A stretch of DNA of 64,000 nucleotides. Origin: Frigoriglobus tundricola (GTDB taxonomy: Bacteria > Planctomycetota > Planctomycetia > Gemmatales > Gemmataceae). Positions 37,619 through 46,100 of the stretch are shown piece after piece. The position numbers and the translations under genes are program-made. Numbering within the stretch: position 1 is the first letter of the stretch; every line of letters starts with the position of its first letter. The stretch covers positions 7,812,001 to 7,876,000 of the forward strand of contig NZ_CP053452.2 of the NCBI RefSeq assembly GCF_013128195.2, given 5' to 3'. The notes below the pieces were generated by a model. It was not told where the DNA came from and did not search any database. It worked only from the letters and a program-made list of their open reading frames with translations.

Positions 37619-37701
37619 GGGTAGGTGGCAGAGTGGTCAATTGCACCAGACTGTAAATCTGGCTCCTTCGGGATTCGGGGGTTCAAATCCCTCCCTACCC
37701 A
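37619..37701 (+). tRNA. tRNA-Tyr (anticodon GTA)
   Basis: Acceptor GGGTAGG/CCTACCC, anticodon GTA in CAGACTGTAAATCTG, and a long variable arm (CTCCTTCGGGATTCG) as expected for bacterial tRNA-Tyr. T loop GTTCAAAT. Confidence 0.95.
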
Positions 37702-37821
37702 CTTCGGAAGAAAGGACATGGGATGAGTGCCGCGGGGTGAGCGGAAGGCGGAAAGCCAACGATCTGATAATCGAAGCTTTCGAACCTTGCTTCATCCACG
37801 AGCGTTCATCCGTTCCGCCCT

Positions 37822-37893
37822 GCGGGTGTAGCTCAGCGGTAGAGCTCTTGCCTTCCAAGCAAGATGTCGTGGGTTCAAATCCCATCGCCCGCT
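37822..37893 (+). tRNA. tRNA-Gly (anticodon TCC)
   Basis: Acceptor GCGGGTG/CGCCCGC, anticodon TCC in CTTGCCTTCCAAGCAAG, T arm GTGGGTTCAAATCCCAT. Third of the block, in the place of E. coli glyT. Confidence 0.95.
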
Positions 37894-37961
37894 CTGGCCG
37901 GAGTCGGCCGCCCCTCGTATGACTGGCAGAGCCGTTTTGCCGGACTGCCGGTGTCGTCGCC

Positions 37962-38034
<73 letters not shown>

Positions 38035-38207
38035 CTCGGATTAGACGGGAACCCGGTCGGTCGCTCGCCCGGTCCCTTCGGTCACACGCGTGGCCGAGGG
38101 GCGGGCGGAAAAACGGGAAACGTCCGACGTAACCATTCCAGGGTGCCCGGCCCTCCGGCCGCGGACCCCAAACACCATCTGGTGCAACAGCGGAGGAGTG
38201 AGGAGCG

Positions 38208-39509
38208 ATGGCAAAGGAGAATTTCGCGCGGACCAAGCCGCACGTCAACGTCGGGACCATCGGTCACATTGACCACGGCAAGACGACGACGACGGCCGCG
38301 ATCATGGCCCGCAACGCGCACTTGAACAAGCTCAAGGAGTTCAAGACCTACTCGGAAATCGCGAAGGGCGGCATCGTCCGTGACGCGAACAAGACGGTGA
38401 CCATCGCCGTCTCGCACGTCGAGTACGAGTCCAACGACCGCACCTACGCCAACGCCGGCGCGCTGCCTTACAAGGACCTGCTCGACTACCCCGGGCTCGA
38501 CAAGATCGACTTCAGCCAGACGATCAAGGGCCGGCACTACGCCCACATCGACTGCCCCGGCCACGCCGACTACATCAAGAACATGATCACCGGCGCCGCC
38601 CAGATGGACGCCGCCATCCTCGTCGTCGCCGCCGACGACGGCCCCATGCCGCAGACCCGCGAGCACATCCTGCTCGCCAAGCAGGTCGGCGTGCCGAACA
38701 TCGTCGTGTACCTGAACAAGTGCGACAAGGCCGACCCCGAGCTGATCCCGCTCGTCGTGATGGAGCTCCGCGACCTGCTCAGCAAGTACGACTTCAAGGG
38801 CGATGACATTCCCATCGTCTACGGCCGGTCGAAGGAAGCGCTCGAGAACCCGACCACGGACAACCCCGGGTCGCTGTCCGTCGACGCCCTGATGTTCGCG
38901 CTCGACACTTTCATCCCGCTGCCGGTTCGCGAAGAGGACCGGCCGCTGCTGATGTCGGTCGAAGACGTGTTCTCGATCAAGGGCCGTGGCACCGTGGCGA
39001 CCGGCCGCGTCGAGCGCGGTACCGCCCGGGTCGGCGACGAAGTCGAGATCATCGGGCTGCGGAAGGACAACGTCAAGACGGTCATCACCGGCCTCGAAAT
39101 GTTCCAGAAGACGCTGGACAAGGCCATCGCGGGTGACAACGTCGGCGCGCTCCTCCGCGGGATCGAACGTGACGGCATCGAGCGCGGCCAGGTCATCGCG
39201 AAGCCGGGCAGCATCACCCCGCACACCAAGTTCGAGGCCAACATCTACGTGTTGTCCAAGGACGAGGGCGGCCGCCACACGCCGTTCTTCAGCAAGTACA
39301 AGCCGCAGTTCTACTTCCGCACGACCGACGTGACCGGCTCGATCACCCTGCCCGACGGGGTGGAAATGTGCATGCCCGGTGACAACGTCAAGATCACGGT
39401 GGACCTGATGGAAGGGATGCCGGTCGCTATGGACGAAGGGCTCCGCTTCGCCATCCGCGAAGGCGGCAAGACTGTCGGCTCCGGCGTCGTGACGAAGATT
39501 CTGGTCTGA
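38208..39509 (+). CDS. tuf: Elongation factor Tu with atypical switch I and an insertion
   Basis: GTPase delivering aminoacyl-tRNA to the ribosome. 433 aa against about 394 in E. coli. The P loop (GHIDHGKT), DCPGHADY and NKCD motifs are intact, as are domains 2 and 3 to the C-terminus ([14 protein letters not shown]). Two oddities: the near-universal EKARGITI of switch I is replaced by DANKTVTI (residues 59-66, Thr of the Mg-binding position kept), and about 32 extra residues (about 75-108, [16 protein letters not shown] included) sit between VEYE and HYAHIDCPG. The G5 SAL motif is also changed (GRSKEALE). No frameshift, so these look real. Preceded by four tRNAs in E. coli tufB-like order; a clear terminator follows. 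Confidence 0.95.
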   Translation: MAKENFARTKPHVNVGTIGHIDHGKTTTTAAIMARNAHLNKLKEFKTYSEIAKGGIVRDANKTVTIAVSHVEYESNDRTYANAGALPYKDLLDYPGLDKIDFSQTIKGRHYAHIDCPGHADYIKNMITGAAQMDAAILVVAADDGPMPQTREHILLAKQVGVPNIVVYLNKCDKADPELIPLVVMELRDLLSKYDFKGDDIPIVYGRSKEALENPTTDNPGSLSVDALMFALDTFIPLPVREEDRPLLMSVEDVFSIKGRGTVATGRVERGTARVGDEVEIIGLRKDNVKTVITGLEMFQKTLDKAIAGDNVGALLRGIERDGIERGQVIAKPGSITPHTKFEANIYVLSKDEGGRHTPFFSKYKPQFYFRTTDVTGSITLPDGVEMCMPGDNVKITVDLMEGMPVAMDEGLRFAIREGGKTVGSGVVTKILV

Positions 39510-39659
39510 GTCGGAAGAATACGGTTGCCAGCAGTCGGCGAATAGTGGCCCCGGTGGCCAGTTAGCAACGAACGAGAAGGGCTGTGTGTGCTGTCCTTCT
39601 CTGACTGATAACTGGCTGCGAGTCGCACGGAGCTGACGGTCGGCGACGGGCAACTGTCC

Positions 39660-39711
39660 ACGACCGCAGCTCAACGGTCGAGCAGCGGTGTCCAAAACGG
39701 TTCAATCACGA
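39660..39711 (+). pseudogene. tRNA-Trp-like remnant just after tuf
   Basis: Positions 39660-39696 match the first 37 bases of the intact tRNA-Trp at 55938 in 32 places by eye: acceptor 5' strand, D arm (GCTCAACGG), anticodon stem and loop with CCA (GTCCAAA). After it about 12 bases are missing, then TTCAATC resembles the T loop. It lacks a T stem and 3' acceptor strand, so it cannot fold as a tRNA. Its site after tuf is where trnW stands in many bacteria. Confidence 0.7.
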
Positions 39712-39745
39712 GAAACCCCCGAAAATTCGGGGGTTTCTTCATTTT
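39712..39745 (+). terminator. Intrinsic terminator of the tuf transcript
   Basis: Nine-bp stem GAAACCCCC (39712-39720) with GGGGGTTTC (39729-39737), extended inward by GAA/TTC, followed by TTCATTTT. It directly follows the tRNA-Trp-like remnant. Confidence 0.85.
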
Positions 39746-39931
39746 ACCTGACACCAGTTGCCCCCGTCCGACCGCTGATAGCGGCTGTCAGACGCCGACG
39801 GGGCGGTGCGTTGGAGTCGGCACCATGCACGAGATTGAGCCGCTGAAGTTGAAGCCGCACAGCGGATTGCCTTTGACCCACGGCCCGTTTGCAGCGATCA
39901 TTTTTTCGTTCGCCTCCTACAGGGGTTCGTT

Positions 39932-40645
39932 ATGATCCGCGCAGCGACTGTTCTCGCGTCACTGTCGGTCGCCGCGGCGTTCGCCGCACCCGTCCCGCCG
40001 CCGACCGAGAAGGAGCGGTTCGCGAAAGAGTGGGGGAAGACCTATGGCGCTAGCGAGTTCGAGCTGAGGGGCAAGCAACTCATGGTGCGGACGACGACCG
40101 GCAAGCCCACCGTAGACCAGTGGCAGGATGAGGTCGTCGGCGAGCCGCGCACCGCACTCGTTGTTAAGGGCGAGTTCGAGATCACTGTGCGGGTTCTGGA
40201 CGTCGTGCCGCCGCGGAAAGACGCGAAGAACGTCGGGGTGGTGACGACGTTCGCCGGCTTGTACCTCGAAGGCCCCGCTTTCCGAATCAACGGCTTCGTC
40301 CATCAGTTCTACGATCTGCCCATCGGCGCCGAGTCCGAGCTGAAGCGCTGCCTGAGGATAAGCGGCACCGTGCCCGGCCTCGGGTTAGATGAGGTCCTGC
40401 CGGAGGCCGAAAGGGGCCAAGCGAGCTTTCTTCGTATGCACCGCAAAGGTAACCTACTCACGATGTCGAACAGTATTGACGGCAAGAAGTGGACGGAGCC
40501 CAAGAACCCGTTTGCCGGTCACGAGGTGGAGATTCCCGACGCACTCCGGGCCGGCGTCTTCTTCGGTCACTCGACCAGTCAGTTCGGGCACGCCACGTTC
40601 GACAGGTTCACGGTCGAAAAGCCGATGGGCGAAAAGGCAAAGTGA
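39932..40645 (+). CDS. Secreted protein, DUF1349/concanavalin-like fold suspected
   Basis: 237 aa with a signal peptide (IRAATVLASLSVAAAFA, then APVPPP). The body is beta-rich: GEFEITVRVLDVVPP, TTFAGLYLEG, FLRMHRKGNLLTMSNSIDG, KKWTEP, LRAGVFFGHSTSQFGHATFD. The pattern 'exposed to measured light... SxDGKxW... GxFFxHST...xFDxF' resembles DUF1349/laminin-G-like domains of planctomycete secreted proteins. Function unknown. First gene of the segment between tuf and tRNA-Trp; preceded by 186 bases after the terminator with nothing recognised. Confidence 0.78.
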   Translation: MIRAATVLASLSVAAAFAAPVPPPTEKERFAKEWGKTYGASEFELRGKQLMVRTTTGKPTVDQWQDEVVGEPRTALVVKGEFEITVRVLDVVPPRKDAKNVGVVTTFAGLYLEGPAFRINGFVHQFYDLPIGAESELKRCLRISGTVPGLGLDEVLPEAERGQASFLRMHRKGNLLTMSNSIDGKKWTEPKNPFAGHEVEIPDALRAGVFFGHSTSQFGHATFDRFTVEKPMGEKAK

Positions 40646-40786
40646 AGCCGGCCGCGGCTTCCGCCTTGTGCCCGGCCGGCGCGGGCAGAGGTCGGCGTTG
40701 AGGGGGTGGCCCCCGGCACCCTCACCTTATCCCAAGATTGAGAAGTCTCGTCCCGGGTAGTCATACGGGATCGTATTGATCGGTAA
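40646..40786. other. Start of the 435-base gap before a DUF1559 gene
   Basis: No gene is supported between 40646 and 41080. The gap holds the second 113-bp inverted-repeat element; the segment from about 40765 already matches, inverted, the sequence flanking copy 1. Confidence 0.45.
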
Positions 40787-40899
40787 CCCTGGGACCGCGG
40801 GAGTCCCGCCCGCTTGCTACGCCCACGAAATCGCGCCGGCGTGCCTCGTATTGCGAATTGATCCGCAACGCAGCGGGCGGGACGCCCGCGGTCCCAGGG
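40787..40899. repeat. 113-bp element with terminal inverted repeats, copy 2
   Basis: Same length and ends as 27719-27831 but in opposite orientation; the interior (GCTTGCTACGCCCACGAA, GCCGGCGTGCCTCGTATTGCG) matches copy 1 with only scattered differences. Flanks are also related on both sides (GATCGGTAAC / GTTACCGATC), so the mobile or amplified unit may be about 150 bp. Confidence 0.85.
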
Positions 40900-41080
40900 T
40901 TACCGATCAACACGACTTAGTATCAGTCCTTACTTCTTCCGGTCAGTTACACTGACCGGAAGGGGCGGTATCGGTCGCCGTAGCCTTTTCAGCCGGTCAC
41001 GCGGTCTGACTGTTCATGGCGAAGGGGCCGCGGCAGTGGCAACACGACAATGCCGCAGGGATTTCACGACACGACTTGCG

Positions 41081-42082
41081 TCACTGGGCCGGGACCACTT
41101 CACCGCCGTTCCGGGTGCTGAGGATCTCCAGCATTGCGAGCGGGGTCGTGACGGGCAGGAAGCGGATGCTGCCGTCGGTCATCGCGACGTTCACACCACC
41201 CGTGTGGTAGCTCCCGTAGGCACCGAGCCGCGCCCACCACAGATCGCTCAGCGGCCCCCAGGGGACCGGAGGGGCGGGGGGCGGCGGGAGCCCGAACCCG
41301 GGTGATGTCGGCGGTATCCAGGGTACCGGCATCACCCAGTTAATCGGGGCCTGGGCGCTCATCAGCCCGCCGGCGGCGTTTTCGTTCAAGGGCGGGGCCC
41401 AGACGCAGTAGGCCAACTCGGACTGGACACCCGGGTTTGATGGGGCGGGTGAGAGCGGGGCGTTGAGGTACGAGTCGAGTGCGCCGTCCCCGACAATACG
41501 CTCACCGAACAGGATCGTGTTACTCGTCCCGTCGGTTACGCTCAACAGGGTTGTGGGCGATTGGTTGGCCCGTGGTTGTGACCCGGGTCCGATCGTCGAA
41601 AACATCCCGTCCATTGTGGCCTGCGCCGGTGGGAACGTCTTCGTTCCACCGTTCCCGCCGTAGGTGGTCAGGGCGACCGGCCCCGCCGGCGCCGGGATCG
41701 GGTTCGGGCTGAGCGGGTGGCTCGGGCAGGTGTACACCGAAATCACCACCCCGGCCCGCGCGTTCGTCCCCGCGAAGTTCGCGGCCGGGTTGTTGAAGTC
41801 CCACTGCGCATAAAGCGGCGACTGCTCGATGAAGGGCAGCAGTTCCACGAACAGGCTGGTGTACCGCGTCAGCCCCAGGTCCACCCCGCCGGGGAAGTGG
41901 TCGTAGGTGTCGTGGTAGGAGTGGGCCGCGAGGCCGAGTTGTTTGAGGTTATTGGTACACTTGGCCCGGGATGCGGCTTCGCGGACCTTTTGAACGGCCG
42001 GTAACAGCAACCCGACCAGAATCGCGATAATCGCGATCACCACCAACAGTTCAATCAGCGTATAGGCCGTACGGGAACGCAT
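41081..42082 (-). CDS. DUF1559 prepilin-like protein
   Basis: 333 aa. ATG 42082 is chosen because GGGAGGG lies 5 bases upstream and the prepilin motif follows ([19 protein letters not shown], then VREAASRAKCTNNLKQLGLA). It ends with the family signature VNVAMTDGSIRFLP and NGGEVVPAQ. The interior has a proline-rich stretch (LPPPPAPPVPWGPL). Unlike the copy at 15671, the residue before the processed Phe/Tyr position is Ala rather than Gly (TAYTLIE), which might alter prepilin peptidase cleavage. Function unknown. Confidence 0.9.
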   Translation of the reverse strand: MRSRTAYTLIELLVVIAIIAILVGLLLPAVQKVREAASRAKCTNNLKQLGLAAHSYHDTYDHFPGGVDLGLTRYTSLFVELLPFIEQSPLYAQWDFNNPAANFAGTNARAGVVISVYTCPSHPLSPNPIPAPAGPVALTTYGGNGGTKTFPPAQATMDGMFSTIGPGSQPRANQSPTTLLSVTDGTSNTILFGERIVGDGALDSYLNAPLSPAPSNPGVQSELAYCVWAPPLNENAAGGLMSAQAPINWVMPVPWIPPTSPGFGLPPPPAPPVPWGPLSDLWWARLGAYGSYHTGGVNVAMTDGSIRFLPVTTPLAMLEILSTRNGGEVVPAQ

Positions 42083-42473
42083 GCGAGCCCTCCCGGCGGT
42101 CAAGCGTCGGAGTTCCGTCATCTTCCAGAACCGGCGGTCGCATGTCCACGCTGAACCTTCCCATTCTGAAGGAACCGACCGACCCGGACCCTCCAGTCCG
42201 GCGCCCCGGAACGTTGGACGGCGAACGAACACGCCCGGGAGCGGTGAGCCTTCGGGTCTGACTCACACATCCCGCACGCTTCAGTCAACGACCGCGACGC
42301 GCGGACCGACCCGTATGAGGGACTCTTGCGGCAGAACAAGAAGGCAAGGATGCACTGGTGCTCCCGGAACGAGTCCGGGAACGTCGGCAACCCGGCGACA
42401 GTCTCGGCACGGACGTTGATCGGACCGGGCTAGCCGGCGTTGGACCAGTACGGCGTCACACCCCGACCTGTGG

Positions 42474-42770
42474 GTGTCGGCGCTGGGATTCGGTCCGCCC
42501 CCGCTCGCTATTGGTGACTCGTCATGGGACGGCGCGGGCAACCGGGGAACGGTCCGCGTCGGCGCGGCGCTGGGCGTGTTCGCGCGGGGGATGCTCGCGG
42601 AGATGGACGTCGCGCTCGGCGAGTGGTTCGCAGTCGCACCCCGCGCGCTGGCCGCGTGGTCGATCGAGCGGGTCCGCACGATAAACGTTCCCGGCCTCTC
42701 GTTCGTGATGGCGCGCATCGAACAGGGCTGGCCCAGCACCGGAAGATGCGGCGTCGGAACGTGCCACTGA
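42474..42770 (+). CDS. Uncertain coding remnant
   Basis: A 98-aa frame with strongly GC-biased third positions (TVRVGAALGVFARGMLAEMD, LGEWFAVAPRALAAW). A second coding-like stretch in another frame follows (about 42750-42990: GDVALADAAGAVLTQFSAD, EARVRGAAHECALIVDDL). Together they look like one or two decayed genes rather than an intact one. No family recognised and no convincing start. The rest of the 42083-43154 gap shows nothing else. Confidence 0.3.
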   Translation: MSALGFGPPPLAIGDSSWDGAGNRGTVRVGAALGVFARGMLAEMDVALGEWFAVAPRALAAWSIERVRTINVPGLSFVMARIEQGWPSTGRCGVGTCH

Positions 42771-43154
42771 CCGGGGGTGACGTCGCGCTCGCCGACGCCG
42801 CCGGTGCGGTACTCACTCAGTTCTCTGCCGACCGGGCCGCCGACCAGTCCTTCGTGGACTGCGAGGCGCGGGTTCGCGGGGCCGCACACGAATGCGCCTT
42901 GATCGTGGACGACCTGAAGGACGCGGCCGGGGGGCCGTGGCCGCGGCCGCCCCGATGCCCGACGGCGAAGCCGACGGCTCCTTGACCGGCACGCGTTCCT
43001 CTGCTCCAATCCCTTCATGCTCGCCCTGCGAGCTCATCTGGCCCTGCATTCCGCGTTCCTGTGGTCGCGGTCTTCGTCCTCAGGTTCAGGCGGCGTTCGC
43101 CACCGTGCGGGTGCCCCGCGGTCCACGTGTGGCCATCCCCTGAGGACTCGACCC

Positions 43155-46100
43155 GTGCGCACCACGTTCGTGTTCGGTTTGCTCGTTGCTCTCCTCCCGG
43201 CACCCGCACCCGCGGTCGAACCGGCACCTCGCTATAAGGCCGGGGCGGCGAAAACCGAAATCACTCCGGCCCACCCGATCCGGCTCAACGGGTTCGGTTC
43301 GCGCCGCACCGAATCGGAAGGGGTCTATCACCCGATTCACGCCCGCGCGCTCGCGCTCGACGACGGCACCGCGCCCGCGGTGCTGCTCGCGGTCGATGTC
43401 CTCGGCATCCCGGCCGACAGCTACGACGAACTCGCCCGCCGCTTGGAGAAGCGAGCGGGCGTTAAGAAGGAGCGGCTCGCGATCACCGCGACGCACACCC
43501 ACACCGGTCCGATGCTCACCGGCGCGAACCCCACGCTGTTCGGCGTGCCCGTCCCAAAGGAGCACCGCGCGAACATCGACAAGTACACGCCGGTGTTCAT
43601 CGACAAGCTCGAAGCGGTCGCACTCGCGGCGCTCAAGGAGATGAAACCGGCGGTATTCGAATGGGGCGTCGGGCGGGTCGGCTTCGCGACGAACCGGCGC
43701 ACGAAGGGCGGCCCGACCGATCACGACCTGCCGGTGCTGTTCGTGAAGGACCTCAAGGGCGCGGTGCGGGCGGTTTATCTGAACTACGCGTGTCACTGCG
43801 TCACCCTCTCGAGCAATCAGCTCGGCGGCGACTGGGCCGGGTTCGCAGCCAGCGGGATCGAGGACACCTTCCCCGGCGCGGTCGCGCTGGTCGCGATCGG
43901 GGGCGGCGGGGACCAGAACCCGAGTTCCGGGGTCGCGGGGGCGAAAGAGGACCTTGCGGCCGCGCAGGGGCGCGAGATCGCGGCCGAGGTGCGCCGGCTG
44001 TCGCGGCACTACCTCGCACCGGTCACGGGCGCGATGACCGCGAAGGTCACGCCCCTCGACCTGCCCCTCGCGGACCTCCCCACGAAAGCCCAGTGGGAGG
44101 AGAAGGCGAACCGCATGGACGCGATCGGCCACCACGCCCGCGTCACGCTGGCCAAGCTCGCCGCGGGCGAGAAGCTCCCGACGAAGGTCGCGTACCCGGT
44201 GCAAACCTGGGCCTTCGGCGACGCGCTCGCGATGGTTCACCTGCCCGGCGAAGTGGTGGTCGATTACCCACTGCGGTTGAAGAAGGACCTCGACGGCCGA
44301 CGGCTGTGGGTGACCGGCTACGCGAACAACGCCCCGTGCTACATCCCGAGCGAGCGCGTGCTGAAGGAGGGCGGCTACGAGGGCGGCGGGGCGATGATCT
44401 ACTACGACCTCCCGGCCCCGCTCGCCCCGGGGCTCGAAGACAAAATCGTCGGCGCGGTGAAGGAACAGATCGGCAAGCCGTTCGCAGCAACGTTCGACCC
44501 GAACAAGACCGGCGGCACGCTCCCCCTGTCTCCGCAGCAGTCGCACGCGGCCATCAAGACGAAGCCGGGCCTGCGGGTCGATCTGGTCGCGGCCGAGCCC
44601 CTCGTCGCCGACCCGGTCGCGCTCGCGTTCGGCCCGGACGGCAAACTGTGGGTCGCGGAGATGGCGGATTACCCCAGCGGCCAGCGCGGGGCGTTCGAGC
44701 CGGGCGGGCGGATCGTGTTCCTCGAAGACACCAACGGCGACGGCACCTTCGATAAGCGCACCGTGTTCCTCGACGGCCTGCCGTTCCCCACGGGCGTGCT
44801 GCCCTGGCGGAAGGGCGTGCTCGTGTGCGCGGCCCCCGACGTTCTGTACGCCGAGGACACCAACGGTGACGGCACGGCCGACACGGTCACGAAGCTCTAC
44901 AGCGGCTTCGGCACGGACAACTACCAGGGGCGCGTGAACAGCCTCCAGTACGGCCTCGATGGCTGGGTGTACGGGTCGTGCGGCCTCTTCGGCGGGGAGA
45001 TCCTCTGTCACCGCACACGGGCGACGGTCGCACTCGGCGACCGCGACTTTCGCATCAAGCCGGACACGGGCGAACTCGAACCCGCGACCGGGCGCACGCA
45101 GCAGGGGCGCGTCCGCGACGACCGCGGAAACTGGTTCGGCTGCGACAACAGCACCCTTCTGCGGCACTACGTGCTCGACGACCACTACCTGAAGCGCAAC
45201 CCGCACGTCGCGTACCCCAACGCGTCGGTGAACGTGGCACCGTCCAACCAGCTCTTCTCGCTGAAGCGCGACGCGCAGCGGTTCGCGCTCTCCGGCCCGC
45301 CGAACACCGTGACGGCGGCGTGCGGCCTCGGCATCTATCGCGACGACCTCCTGGGCGCGGAGTTTTACGGCAACGCGTTCACCTGCGAGCCCGTGAACCT
45401 GCTCGTCACGCGGCGGGTTCTTAAACCGACCGGGTCGACGTTCACCGGCGGCCGCGCCCCGGACGAAACGACCAGCGAGTTCCTCGCCTCGACGGACGGC
45501 TGGTTCCGGCCGGTTCATGCGGTCACCGGACCGGACGGCGGCTTGTGGGTCGCGGACATGTACCGTTATCTGATCGAGCACCCGCGCTGGATCCCGCCCG
45601 CGGACCTCGCGCGGATCGATGTGCGGGCCGGGGCGGGGCTGGGGCGCATCTACCGCGTGCGGCCGGCGGACACGCCGCTCCGCCCGTGGGCGCGGCTCGA
45701 CCGGCTCGACACCGCGGGGCTGGTCGCGGCGCTGGACAGCCCGAACGGCTGGCAACGCGACACCGCGATGATGATGCTGGTCTGGAAGAACGACCCGGCC
45801 GCGAAGGGGCGGTTGGAGAAGCTGGTGCGCGAGTCGAAGAACCACCTCGCGCGGATGCAAGCGCTGTGTACGCTGGGCGGGCTGGGGGACGTGTCGCCCG
45901 ATTTGTTGAGCCGGGCACTCTCGGACACCGAGGCGGGCGTCCGCCGGCACGCCATCCGGTTATTGGAGTCGCGCGCCCCGGGCGCGCCCGGGGAAGACCC
46001 CGTGGGGATATCCGAATGGAACCGGCGCGACAGTGACACGGACCCGCAGGTCTGGTTACAGTTCGCTTACTCCCTCGGGGCGGCGCGCCCGAGGGACGAT

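Noticed and set aside
42281-43018. 245-codon minus-strand frame in the gap before the ceramidase fusion
   Set aside because: Arg/Pro/Ser-rich and antisense to the more coding-like plus-strand segments.
43086-45950. 954-codon minus-strand frame inside the ceramidase fusion
   Set aside because: Pure antisense artefact of high GC third positions; the plus strand has continuous domain matches.
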